A stretch of 36,345 nucleotides of DNA from a virus. The notes under the pieces are model-generated. The model saw only the letters and a list, made by a program, of their open reading frames with translations, had not been told where the DNA came from and ran no database searches. The stretch is taken from positions 1 through 36,345 of IMG/VR virus record IMGVR_UViG_3300008116_000158, one strand, 5' to 3'. Positions 1 to 7,475 of the stretch are shown here, piece by piece (position 1 is the first letter of the stretch; the number at the start of each line of letters is the position of its first letter). A program made the position numbers and the translations under genes.

Positions 1-402
1 AATCTACAGATATGGGATTGTTTATCATATGACATGGCGGTAATTGAAAAATCCAATTTGCGTGGACTCAAAGTAAAATATTTTGGCAAAGACAGGCAGT
101 TTCACTTTGGTAAATATCTTTTTACAATTGATTTTGCTGCACCAGATTTCAATCGTATCGACACCAGTTTTTCAGAAGGTGTGCAAGAACATAAATCATA
201 TAACTTTATTCAACTCGACAATGGCCAGTTCGCCTGTCAACCAAATAATCGGTGTCTGTGGTATGATGTATCACTGGTACCACCTGTAGTAAAAACACCT
301 GATTTTAAAATACCAACAGAGGTTTATTCGGTAGAAAATGTATCGAAGTGGAGTGTTGGCACTCCTGATTCATGGTTCTACCAATTTGATAAAAAAGAAT
401 GA
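1..402 (+). CDS. Conserved T4-like phage protein of unknown function, probably 5'-truncated by the window edge
   Basis: The reading frame is open from base 1. The first ATG is at 34, but the residues upstream of it (IWDCLSYDMAVIEKSN) run smoothly into the protein, and no ribosome binding site precedes base 34, so the true start probably lies outside the window. From 34 the product is 122 residues. It has no transmembrane segment and no recognisable catalytic motif. Visible features are an early basic stretch, a YFGKD segment and a central LDNGQF-CQPNNR stretch. From memory, similar proteins occur in T4-like cyanophages without an assigned role. Its stop overlaps the uvsW start by 4 bases, so the two are probably translated together. 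Function unknown. Confidence 0.7.
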   Translation, partial: NLQIWDCLSYDMAVIEKSNLRGLKVKYFGKDRQFHFGKYLFTIDFAAPDFNRIDTSFSEGVQEHKSYNFIQLDNGQFACQPNNRCLWYDVSLVPPVVKTPDFKIPTEVYSVENVSKWSVGTPDSWFYQFDKKE

Positions 403-1886
403 ATGAATTAGTTATAACTAAAAAAGATGAGGTGTATGCCAAGATAACTTGTGAAAAACATATCGCAAAAGAGTTATCGGAGTTTTTTACATTCTTTGTT
501 CCAGGTTACCAATTTGTTCCTGCCTATCGCAATCGTGTGTGGGACGGAAAAATTCGTATGTTTAACCTACAATCAAATCAAATTTATCTTGGTTTGTTAC
601 CATACATTGAAGAATTTTGTAGAGAACGTGAGTATCAATTTGAATATGGTGATCCACGACCTGATATTGACGATGAATATTCGGTATATCATGCGAAGAA
701 ATTCATAGGAGAGTTGAACATTCACGCTCGAGGTGAACCAATTGATGTGAGAGAACATCAAATCAATGCTTACATTCATGCCATGCAAAAACGCCGAGCG
801 TTGTTACTTTCACCAACGGCATCTGGTAAATCTCTCATCATCTATCTTCTCTTTCGTCAACTTCACCAGTATCAAAATCTCAAAGGTCTTGTAATTGTTC
901 CAACCACTTCTTTGGTTGAGCAATTATACTCAGACTTTGGTGATTATAATAATGGTGAAATGGTAAATGTGCATCGTATTTACCAAGGCAAAGAAAAAGA
1001 CACCGATAAACCACTCACCATTTCTACATGGCAATCCTTATATAAAATGCCAAAAGAATACTTTCATCAGTTTGATTATATTATCGGTGATGAAGCACAT
1101 CTATTCAAGGCACAATCATTAACAACCATTTTAACTTCTTGCATTAATGCCAAATATAGAATTGGTCTAACAGGCACATTAGATGGCACCAAAACTCACA
1201 AATTAGTATTAGAAGGTTTGTTTGGTGCTGTTAAAAAAGTTATTAGTACCAAAGAGTTAATTGATAAGCAGCAACTCTCAAATTTTGAAATTAAATGTTT
1301 AGTTCTAAAACATACCGATGAAGAATGTTTGATGGTAAAAGACTACACTTATCCAGAAGAAATTCAATATCTAATATCACACGAAAACAGAAACAAATTC
1401 ATTAAAAATCTTGCAGTTAGCTTAGGTAAAAATACTCTTGTATTGTTTCAAATGGTTGACAAGCATGGTAAAATATTGTATGATATGATAAGACAAACAG
1501 AGAAGATTGGCAATAGAAAAGTATTCTTTGTTTATGGCGGTACTGATACAACAGACCGTGAAGAAATAAGAAAAATTATGGAGATAGAACAAGATGCGAT
1601 TGTTGTTGCTAGTTTTGGCACTTTTTCTACTGGTATCAATATTAGAAACTTGCATAATATCATATTTGGAATGCCAACTAAGTCCAGTATTAGAACGTTG
1701 CAGAGCATAGGCCGTGGACTAAGACAAAACGAAGGTAAAGAAATGGCTACATTATATGATATAGCCGATGATTTAAGATATAAGAAACATATGAATTATA
1801 CACTAAAACATTTCGTGGAAAGAACAAAGATATATAATGAGGAGAAGTTCCCATTCAAAATATACAAAATAGGACTAAAGAAATGA
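399..1886 (+). CDS. uvsW: UvsW-like RNA-DNA / recombination helicase
   Basis: A superfamily 2 helicase of 495 residues, close to the roughly 500 of T4 UvsW. In T4 the enzyme unwinds R-loops and branched DNA, helping the switch from origin-dependent to recombination-dependent replication. Motifs in order: Walker A SPTASGKS (about residues 138-145), DEAH box (231-234), motif III-like GLTGT (256-260), and motif VI QSIGRGLRQ near 440 in the C-terminal RecA-like domain. The first 110 residues correspond to the small N-terminal nucleic-acid-binding domain of UvsW. It overlaps both neighbours by 4 bases (ATGA junctions), so it sits within a polycistronic unit. An intragenic promoter-like sequence lies at 1456-1484. 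Confidence 0.95.
   Translation: MNELVITKKDEVYAKITCEKHIAKELSEFFTFFVPGYQFVPAYRNRVWDGKIRMFNLQSNQIYLGLLPYIEEFCREREYQFEYGDPRPDIDDEYSVYHAKKFIGELNIHARGEPIDVREHQINAYIHAMQKRRALLLSPTASGKSLIIYLLFRQLHQYQNLKGLVIVPTTSLVEQLYSDFGDYNNGEMVNVHRIYQGKEKDTDKPLTISTWQSLYKMPKEYFHQFDYIIGDEAHLFKAQSLTTILTSCINAKYRIGLTGTLDGTKTHKLVLEGLFGAVKKVISTKELIDKQQLSNFEIKCLVLKHTDEECLMVKDYTYPEEIQYLISHENRNKFIKNLAVSLGKNTLVLFQMVDKHGKILYDMIRQTEKIGNRKVFFVYGGTDTTDREEIRKIMEIEQDAIVVASFGTFSTGINIRNLHNIIFGMPTKSSIRTLQSIGRGLRQNEGKEMATLYDIADDLRYKKHMNYTLKHFVERTKIYNEEKFPFKIYKIGLKK
1456..1484 (+). promoter_or_regulatory. Intragenic sigma70-like promoter candidate inside uvsW
   Basis: TTGACA (1456-1461), a 17-base spacer and TATGAT (1479-1484), one mismatch from the two consensus hexamers. 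It lies in the last third of uvsW and could supply extra transcript for the LSm-like gene and gp55 downstream. Because it overlaps coding sequence it may be fortuitous. Confidence 0.35.
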
Positions 1887-2263
1887 ACACAATAAAAATA
1901 GTTCGATTAAAGAATGGTGAAGATATTATTGGTGACGTAACTGCCAATGGTATTCAATACTACGACATTGAAGAACCAATGGCGTTTGAAGTTGATTATC
2001 GTGGTGATCATTCAGGATTGGTAATGCGTCATTGGCTGCCAGTTCAATTGCTTAAAAAGAATCACATACAATTAAATGTTCACGATGTTCTTTGTGTTTT
2101 GGAACCAGACGAAGAATTCTCCGAATATTATGTGAATACTGTGGAAAAAATCAAACGTTTGTTAGAAGCAAAAAACTCAGTAAACAATATGTCTGAGGAA
2201 GAAATTCAACAGATAGTTGATGAATATAATATTATGAACCAAGGTAATGATACATTACATTAA
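1883..2263 (+). CDS. LSm-like small beta-barrel protein of T4-like phages
   Basis: 126 residues. The N-terminal pattern (VRLKNGEDIIGDV, then an EEPM-F segment) resembles the short five-stranded Sm/LSm-like fold reported for small proteins of T4-like cyanophages (family recalled from memory). The product at 23141-23455 begins in the same way (LKLVTGEEVLGEI), so the two are probably diverged paralogues. The last 40 residues are acidic and helical, a likely interaction tail. It starts 4 bases before the uvsW stop. A role in binding RNA or as an oligomeric ring is inferred from the fold family only. Confidence 0.6.
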   Translation: MNTIKIVRLKNGEDIIGDVTANGIQYYDIEEPMAFEVDYRGDHSGLVMRHWLPVQLLKKNHIQLNVHDVLCVLEPDEEFSEYYVNTVEKIKRLLEAKNSVNNMSEEEIQQIVDEYNIMNQGNDTLH

Positions 2264-2337
2264 TCTTTTCTTCAAACCAGGACATACTCGACTTTACACA
2301 CTTGTCAAGCGGATGTCAATAACATTATGTGGTAAAC

Positions 2338-2874
2338 ATGGCGACTAAACAAAAACATTATATAAACAATGCTGATTTTTTACAGGCATTAATTGATTAC
2401 AAGAAGGCACAGAAAGACGCCAAGAAGGCCAAACTGCCTCCACCACCAATTCCAAACTACATTGGTGAGTGTTTTATGAAGATAGCAGAAGGTCTATCAC
2501 ACAAACCAAACTTCATTAATTACACCTATCGTGATGAAATGATGGCAGATGGTATTGAAAACTGTTTGATGTATTTTGATAACTTTGATCCTAGCAAATC
2601 TAAAAATCCTTTTGCCTACTTTACACAGATTATTTACTATGCCTTTTTACGAAGAATTGGTAAAGAAAAGAAACAATTATATGTGAAATATAAAGCCACA
2701 GAACAAATGGGTATTTTGGATGAATTTGAAATGATGGAATTTGAAGATGGAACTTCACGGCAGTTTGAGTTGTATGATAATATTGCCGAGTTTATTGAAA
2801 ACTATGAAGAAGCCAAAACAAATAAAAAAGCGGTAAAGAAGCCAAAGGGTATTGAAAAGTTTTTAGGAGAGTGA
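2338..2874 (+). CDS. gp55: Late-transcription sigma factor gp55
   Basis: T4 gp55 is the phage sigma subunit that directs host RNA polymerase to late promoters (TATAAATA) with gp33 and the gp45 clamp. This protein has 178 residues (T4 gp55: 185). It shows the conserved centre of the family: YRDEMMADGIENC, then FDPSKSKNPFAYFTQIIYYAFLRRI, which corresponds to sigma region 2. The frame also has a GTG at 2329, but the ATG at 2338 begins a family-like MATKQKHYINNADFL start, so I chose it. Exact TATAAATA octamers elsewhere in the window (13964, 17454, 23119, 31011) fit with this gene being functional. A 64-base gap separates it from the upstream gene. Confidence 0.93.
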   Translation: MATKQKHYINNADFLQALIDYKKAQKDAKKAKLPPPPIPNYIGECFMKIAEGLSHKPNFINYTYRDEMMADGIENCLMYFDNFDPSKSKNPFAYFTQIIYYAFLRRIGKEKKQLYVKYKATEQMGILDEFEMMEFEDGTSRQFELYDNIAEFIENYEEAKTNKKAVKKPKGIEKFLGE

Positions 2875-2878
2875 TATA

Positions 2879-3037
2879 ATGTATAAAGTGACTTACTTGC
2901 TGGAAGATTACGTTCTAACAAAAGAATTTGAAAAATTTGACTACGCTGCTTTGTTTTCTATCAAACAGCCTGTAGATTCTATATTGGAAATTAAATATTA
3001 TGATGACAACATCCAAAGAAAACCAGATCGCAACTAA
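2879..3037 (+). CDS. Small acidic hypothetical protein (52 aa)
   Basis: A 52-residue frame beginning MYKVTYLLEDYVLTKEFEKF, starting 4 bases after the gp55 stop with GGAGAG upstream as ribosome binding site. Composition is mixed with alternating hydrophobic and charged residues in the first half, suggesting a small beta-rich fold. Its last 38 bases overlap the start of the next gene. I see no known motif. Position between gp55 and a recombination operon and the good spacing make it a likely real gene. Confidence 0.6.
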   Translation: MYKVTYLLEDYVLTKEFEKFDYAALFSIKQPVDSILEIKYYDDNIQRKPDRN

Positions 3038-3779
3038 AGTAATTGTGGTTTCTGGTGGATTTGATCCACTACATTCAGGACACATTTCTTATCTAAATCA
3101 AGCCAAATCATTAGGTGACATTCTTGTTGTTGGTATTAATAGTGATGAATGGTTGATTCGTAAAAAAGGTCGAGCATTTATGAGTTGGTTCGAAAGATCC
3201 AAAATTATTAAAGACCTTAAACCAGTTGATTATGTTGTAAGTTTTGACGATTCAGACAATAGTGCCATCAAACTAATTGATACTGTAAAGAAAACTTGGC
3301 CAAGTAGTACCATTGTATTTGCAAATGGCGGCGACAGAACAATTGAAAACATACCTGAGATGTCAGTTGAAGGAATCGAATTCGTTTTTGGTGTTGGTGG
3401 AGAAACAAAATTAAATTCTTCATCATCTTTACTCGAAGAATGGAAATCACCTAAAACACAAAGGCCTTGGGGTTTTTATCGTGTGTTATATGAAACACCA
3501 AATACCAAAGTTAAAGAATTGGTTGTTGAACCTGGCAAGTCTTTAACAATGCAAAGACACCAATATAGAAATGAACATTGGCATATTGTAGAAGGTGTGG
3601 CAACTGTGATTGAAGAAAGACGAACTTCAAATTCAAAAAATACTTATTACAAACACAATACAGTAAACATACCAACTGATGTGTGGCATCAATTAAAAAA
3701 TAATGAAACCGAACCATTGAAGATTATAGAAATCCAATATGGTGAAAAATGCGAAGAAGATGACATTGAAAGAAAATAA
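3000..3779 (+). CDS. Fused cytidylyltransferase-like nucleotidyltransferase and mannose-6-phosphate isomerase-type cupin
   Basis: 259 residues with two domains. Residues 13-145 form a nucleotidyltransferase of the TagD/HldE C-terminal type: GGFDPLHSGH (19-28) is the HxGH nucleotide-binding motif, and VVGINSDEW (43-51) follows as in this family. Residues 155-250 form a cupin resembling type II mannose-6-phosphate isomerase: RPWGFY opens it, and QRHQYRNEHWHIVEG (185-199) gives the metal-binding histidines. The linked activities suggest making a nucleotide-activated sugar or sugar-like precursor, fitting the glycosyltransferases elsewhere in the window (inference). Two adjacent ATGs (3000, 3003) compete as starts. 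It overlaps the upstream small gene by 38 bases and the downstream frameshifted gene by 20. Confidence 0.85.
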   Translation: MMTTSKENQIATKVIVVSGGFDPLHSGHISYLNQAKSLGDILVVGINSDEWLIRKKGRAFMSWFERSKIIKDLKPVDYVVSFDDSDNSAIKLIDTVKKTWPSSTIVFANGGDRTIENIPEMSVEGIEFVFGVGGETKLNSSSSLLEEWKSPKTQRPWGFYRVLYETPNTKVKELVVEPGKSLTMQRHQYRNEHWHIVEGVATVIEERRTSNSKNTYYKHNTVNIPTDVWHQLKNNETEPLKIIEIQYGEKCEEDDIERK

Positions 3780-4124
3780 ATATAAAATTATTAATATCAA
3801 TTTAACATCAATTGATAGTTCTGATCCCATATCTGATGTTCCTTGTGGCACTTGTACCAAGTGTTGTGAGGTACTAACTCCATTTTTAACTCCCGAAGAA
3901 GTTTCATCTGGACTTTATCCGTTAAGTCTTATACAACCAGATAAAAAGATGCTTTTGGAAAATCCAAACGTTGGTCCTTTGGTAGCAATGTTTAAGAAAT
4001 CACATGTTCAATCTATGATATTCGACCAAAATCTTGCCGACAATTTGATTGCCGTAAACACCATCATCCAGTGACTAATGAAGTAGCTAAAGAAAAATTT
4101 GGTATAGAAAGTGTTCAACAATGA
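3760..4124 (+). pseudogene. YkgJ-like Cys-cluster (zinc/iron-chelating) protein, frameshifted
   Basis: The frame from ATG 3760 contains the CGTCTKCCEVL cluster typical of YkgJ/UPF0153 proteins, then continues to a stop at 4074 with a tail unlike the family. From base 3996 the -1 frame reads TCSIYDIRPKSCRQFDCRKH, the exact second half of the family (C-IY--RP--CR-F-C). It stops at 4122-4124, overlapping the gp47 ATG as ATGA. Two halves of one protein are therefore split by a shift between about 3991 and 4005. The usual GGC-x-DGK stretch between the halves is also missing, so a deletion of roughly 30-40 bases, not one lost base, is likely. No canonical slippery heptamer is visible. It may be a real mutation or an assembly error. 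Confidence 0.75.
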
Positions 4125-5191
4125 AAGTAACAGTTATAACTGATCAGCACTTTGGTGCTCGTAATGATTCAATACATTTTTTAGATTACTATGAACGATT
4201 CTATCGTGATACTTTTTTTCCAACTCTTGAAGAACACGGCATTAATACTGTTCTTATATTGGGTGATACTTTTGATCGTAGAAAGTATGTAAACTTTTTC
4301 ACATTAAAACGCTCAAGAGAAATGTTTTTTGATAAGTTATATGCCAAAGGCATTCAAGTGTATATGTTGGCAGGCAACCATGATACTTATTTTAAAAACA
4401 CAAATGATGTCAATTCAGTAGACCTGTTGTTACAAGAATATACAAATATACAGGTAATTTCAAAACCCACCACAATCATGGTTGGTGAAACAGAAGTTTG
4501 TATGATGCCTTGGATTTGTCCAGAAAATTATACAGACAGTTTAAATGAACTCAATAATACCAAAGCAGATATATGTATGGGACATTTTGAGATTCAAGGC
4601 TTTGCGATGCATCGTGGCATGCCAAGCCAGGAAGGATTAAGTCGTGAATTATTCAGAAAGTTTGATCTTACTTTTAGCGGTCACTATCATCATAGGAGCT
4701 CAGCTGACGGTATACATTATCTCGGAAACCCCTATGAACTTACTTGGCAAGATTATAATGACCCTAGAGGTTTTCATCTTTTTGATCTTGTCAGCCGTGA
4801 CCTTACTTTCATAAAAAATCCAAACGTGATGTTTCACAAAATAGTTTATGATGATAAAGAGGAAACAATTACAGAAGTTATTAATAAAGATTTAACAAAA
4901 TATACCAACACATATGTAAAAGTGGTGGTGGTCAACAAAACGAATCCACATCTGTTTGATAAGTTTATGGCCAAATTATATGATGTGAACCCAATCGATA
5001 TTACCATTGCTGAGGACTTTACTGACTTGACAGAAGGTCTTGAAGATGATATGATTGATCAAGCAGAAGATACTTTAACTATTTTGAACAAGTATGTTGA
5101 TACCATTCAAGAAGAAAGTATCGACAATGACAAATTAAAAAATGTTCTGCGTGAACTTTATGTGGAAGCCTTGAATACTGAACAAGCATGA
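4121..5191 (+). CDS. gp47: gp47 recombination endonuclease subunit (SbcD/Mre11-like)
   Basis: 356 residues (T4 gp47: 339). Metallophosphoesterase motifs are all present: DQH (8-10), GDTFDRR (48-54), GNHD (85-88), GHFEIQG and GHYHHR in the mid region. With gp46 it forms the Mre11-Rad50-type complex that resects double-strand ends for UvsX-driven recombination replication and is needed for host DNA degradation in T4. The start overlaps the stop of the restored YkgJ frame. Its stop overlaps gp46 by 4 bases, so the two subunits are translationally coupled. A promoter-like sequence (5027-5055) lies near its 3' end. Confidence 0.95.
   Translation: MKVTVITDQHFGARNDSIHFLDYYERFYRDTFFPTLEEHGINTVLILGDTFDRRKYVNFFTLKRSREMFFDKLYAKGIQVYMLAGNHDTYFKNTNDVNSVDLLLQEYTNIQVISKPTTIMVGETEVCMMPWICPENYTDSLNELNNTKADICMGHFEIQGFAMHRGMPSQEGLSRELFRKFDLTFSGHYHHRSSADGIHYLGNPYELTWQDYNDPRGFHLFDLVSRDLTFIKNPNVMFHKIVYDDKEETITEVINKDLTKYTNTYVKVVVVNKTNPHLFDKFMAKLYDVNPIDITIAEDFTDLTEGLEDDMIDQAEDTLTILNKYVDTIQEESIDNDKLKNVLRELYVEALNTEQA
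5027..5055 (+). promoter_or_regulatory. Intragenic sigma70-like promoter candidate inside gp47
   Basis: TTGACA (5027-5032), a 17-base spacer and TATGAT (5050-5055). It would start transcription about 125 bases ahead of gp46. Same spacing and hexamers as the candidate in uvsW at 1456. Coding constraint makes chance occurrence possible. Confidence 0.35.
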
Positions 5192-6906
5192 TTCTATTTG
5201 AAAAGATAAGATATAAAAATATACTATCAACTGGTAATTCTTTTACAGAAATACAACTAAACAAATCACCCAATACGCTTATCATTGGCCAAAACGGTGC
5301 TGGTAAATCAACGATTCTTGATGCGTTGTGTTTTGGTTTATTTGGCAAACCATTTCGTAAAATCAATAAACCAAATCTGTTGAACTCGATCAACCAACAA
5401 CAATGTGTGGTTGAAATTGAATTTACCATTGGCAAAAAGATGTATAAGATTGTTCGTGGTATTAAACCTAATGTGTTTGAAATCTATTGTAATGGTCAGT
5501 TACTCAATCAAGATGCCGCTTCCCGTGATCACCACGAAATACTAGAGAAACAAATTCTCAAACTCAATTTTAAATCATTTACACAAATCGTTATTCTTGG
5601 ATCAGCATCATTCGTGCCGTTCATGCAACTTTCGGCATCAGACCGAAGATTGATTATTGAAGATTTATTAGACATTCAAATCTTTTCTTCAATGAATTCG
5701 ATTGTCAAAGAACGCTTGGCTGCCATTAAAGACAGTAGCCAAAAACTAAAATATCAAATGGACCTAACTGCTGAGAAGATTAAGATGCAGAGAGAATCAA
5801 TTGAAGAACATAAGAAACACAATGATGATGAGATTCAAAAGAAACAAAAAGAGATAGAAGATTCTGAAGCTCAATGCCAAAAACTTGGTGGTGAAATTGT
5901 TCTTATTCAAAAACATATTGATGTATTGAATAGTAAAGTTTCGGATCAAATGGCGATACAGAAACGAAGTACCAAATTGGTACACTACGAATCTAAGTTA
6001 GAATCTCGCCTAAAGAAAATTGAAAAAGATGTTTGTTTTTACCATGACCATAGTGATTGCCCAACTTGTAAACAAGATATTGATGAAGAATTCAGGCAAC
6101 AACAAATTTCTAATTTACAACAAACCAAAGTTGAAGTTGATGCAGCACTAACTGATATTGAAAAACAAATTGAAGATACCAGTAATAGAATGTCCGAAAT
6201 ACAAAAGATATTAACACACATACAGGCACACAATAATGAAATCATCAAACACAATTCTACCGTATCAACGATACATGCTTACATTGATAAACTCCGCAAA
6301 GAGGTTGGTGATTTATCAACCAAGAAAGATTCGTTAGAAGAAGAAAATATCAAATTAAAAGAATTGAAAACTGAATTGGCAGAGTATTTAAAACAACAAG
6401 AAGGATACTCAATCGAAAAACACTACTTTGATTATTCTTCCGTGTTGTTAAAAGATACAGGCATCAAAACAAAGATCATCAAACAATACTTGCCAATCAT
6501 GAACAAATTGATCAATAAGTATTTGACTGCTATGGACTTCTTTGTAAACTTCAATATCAACGAAAACTTTGAAGAAACCATTAAGTCAAGGCATCGTGAT
6601 GAATTCTCATATGCCAATTTCTCTGAAGGTGAAAAGATGCGTATTGATTTGGCACTACTGTTTACTTGGCGTCAAATCGCTAAATTAAAAAATAGTACCA
6701 ACACCAATCTATTAATACTTGATGAAGTGTTTGATTCTAGTCTTGATACGGTTGGTACCGAAGAATTCTTAAAACTGATTCATGAGATGGGAACAGATAC
6801 AAATGTGTTTGTTATATCCCATAAAGGTGACCAGTTGTTTGATAAGTTTAGAAGTGTAATTAAGTTCGAAAAGAAAAACAATTTTAGTCAGGTGGTGAAC
6901 AAATGA
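5188..6906 (+). CDS. gp46: gp46 recombination endonuclease subunit (SbcC/Rad50-like ATPase)
   Basis: 572 residues (T4 gp46: 560). An SMC-type ATPase: Walker A GQNGAGKS (34-41), long coiled coil from about 170 to 400 broken by the zinc hook CPTC (C291 and C294), ABC signature SEGEK (479-483), Walker B LLILDE (D512, E513) and an ISHK H-loop near the end. It powers end resection by gp47. Its ends overlap both neighbours by 4 bases. The protein is complete with no insertion. Confidence 0.95.
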   Translation: MILFEKIRYKNILSTGNSFTEIQLNKSPNTLIIGQNGAGKSTILDALCFGLFGKPFRKINKPNLLNSINQQQCVVEIEFTIGKKMYKIVRGIKPNVFEIYCNGQLLNQDAASRDHHEILEKQILKLNFKSFTQIVILGSASFVPFMQLSASDRRLIIEDLLDIQIFSSMNSIVKERLAAIKDSSQKLKYQMDLTAEKIKMQRESIEEHKKHNDDEIQKKQKEIEDSEAQCQKLGGEIVLIQKHIDVLNSKVSDQMAIQKRSTKLVHYESKLESRLKKIEKDVCFYHDHSDCPTCKQDIDEEFRQQQISNLQQTKVEVDAALTDIEKQIEDTSNRMSEIQKILTHIQAHNNEIIKHNSTVSTIHAYIDKLRKEVGDLSTKKDSLEEENIKLKELKTELAEYLKQQEGYSIEKHYFDYSSVLLKDTGIKTKIIKQYLPIMNKLINKYLTAMDFFVNFNINENFEETIKSRHRDEFSYANFSEGEKMRIDLALLFTWRQIAKLKNSTNTNLLILDEVFDSSLDTVGTEEFLKLIHEMGTDTNVFVISHKGDQLFDKFRSVIKFEKKNNFSQVVNK

Positions 6907-7475
6907 GTGAAATATTTAAATACGATACAGAAACAGCCTCAAAGGTTGAAGTAAAAAAACAGCAAGCAAAATACTTTAAATTGGTTCATGAGACCGATCC
7001 AATTTTAAGGCAAGTATTGCCTGAGTTTGATTTTAAAAATCCACCAGTAAATCCAGAAGAATTTGCTGAATCATTGGCTGAAACCTGTAGACTACATCGT
7101 GGTATTGGCCTTTCGGCAAATCAATGTGGATTTCCTCATCGTGTATTTGTTATGGGTGCTGACGATCAATATGTGGCATATTTTAATCCTAAAATAACAG
7201 GACAATCCGAAGAACAGGTACATATGGTAGAAGGATGTTTATCTTTCCCATTTTTAGGATTAAGAATTACCAGACCACAAGAAATTATGGTTGAATACCA
7301 AAATTACCATGGCGAAGTAAAACACGCAAGATTTAATGGCATATCTGCTCGTTGTTTCCAACATGAGCTTGACCACATGAATGGTATCGTGTATACTAGT
7401 CTAACAAAGCCAATGGCTTTACAGTCAGGCATGAATAAAAGAAATAAAATTATGAGAAAGTTGAAACTCAAATAA
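6903..7475 (+). CDS. def: Peptide deformylase
   Basis: 190 residues. Removes the N-formyl group from nascent proteins. All three metal-site motifs are present: GIGLSANQ (67-74), EGCLS (110-114) and QHELDHMNG (153-161), the last giving the HExxH zinc ligands. The family is a known auxiliary gene in marine phages, where in cyanophages it is thought to support turnover of phage-made photosystem proteins; no such substrates appear here, so the role is open. An N-terminal extension of about 25 charged residues precedes the usual start of the fold. It overlaps gp46 by 4 bases and ends on the first base of the next gene. Confidence 0.93.
   Translation: MSEIFKYDTETASKVEVKKQQAKYFKLVHETDPILRQVLPEFDFKNPPVNPEEFAESLAETCRLHRGIGLSANQCGFPHRVFVMGADDQYVAYFNPKITGQSEEQVHMVEGCLSFPFLGLRITRPQEIMVEYQNYHGEVKHARFNGISARCFQHELDHMNGIVYTSLTKPMALQSGMNKRNKIMRKLKLK

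Noticed and set aside
2302-2331. Promoter candidate TTGTCA-N17-TTATGT ahead of gp55
   Set aside because: Both hexamers deviate too much from consensus to separate it from chance.
2329-2337. GTG start for gp55
   Set aside because: The ATG at 2338 gives the family-like N-terminus and is the stronger codon.
5079-5435. Minus-strand frame of 118 codons across gp47/gp46
   Set aside because: Shadow of two well-supported coupled genes.
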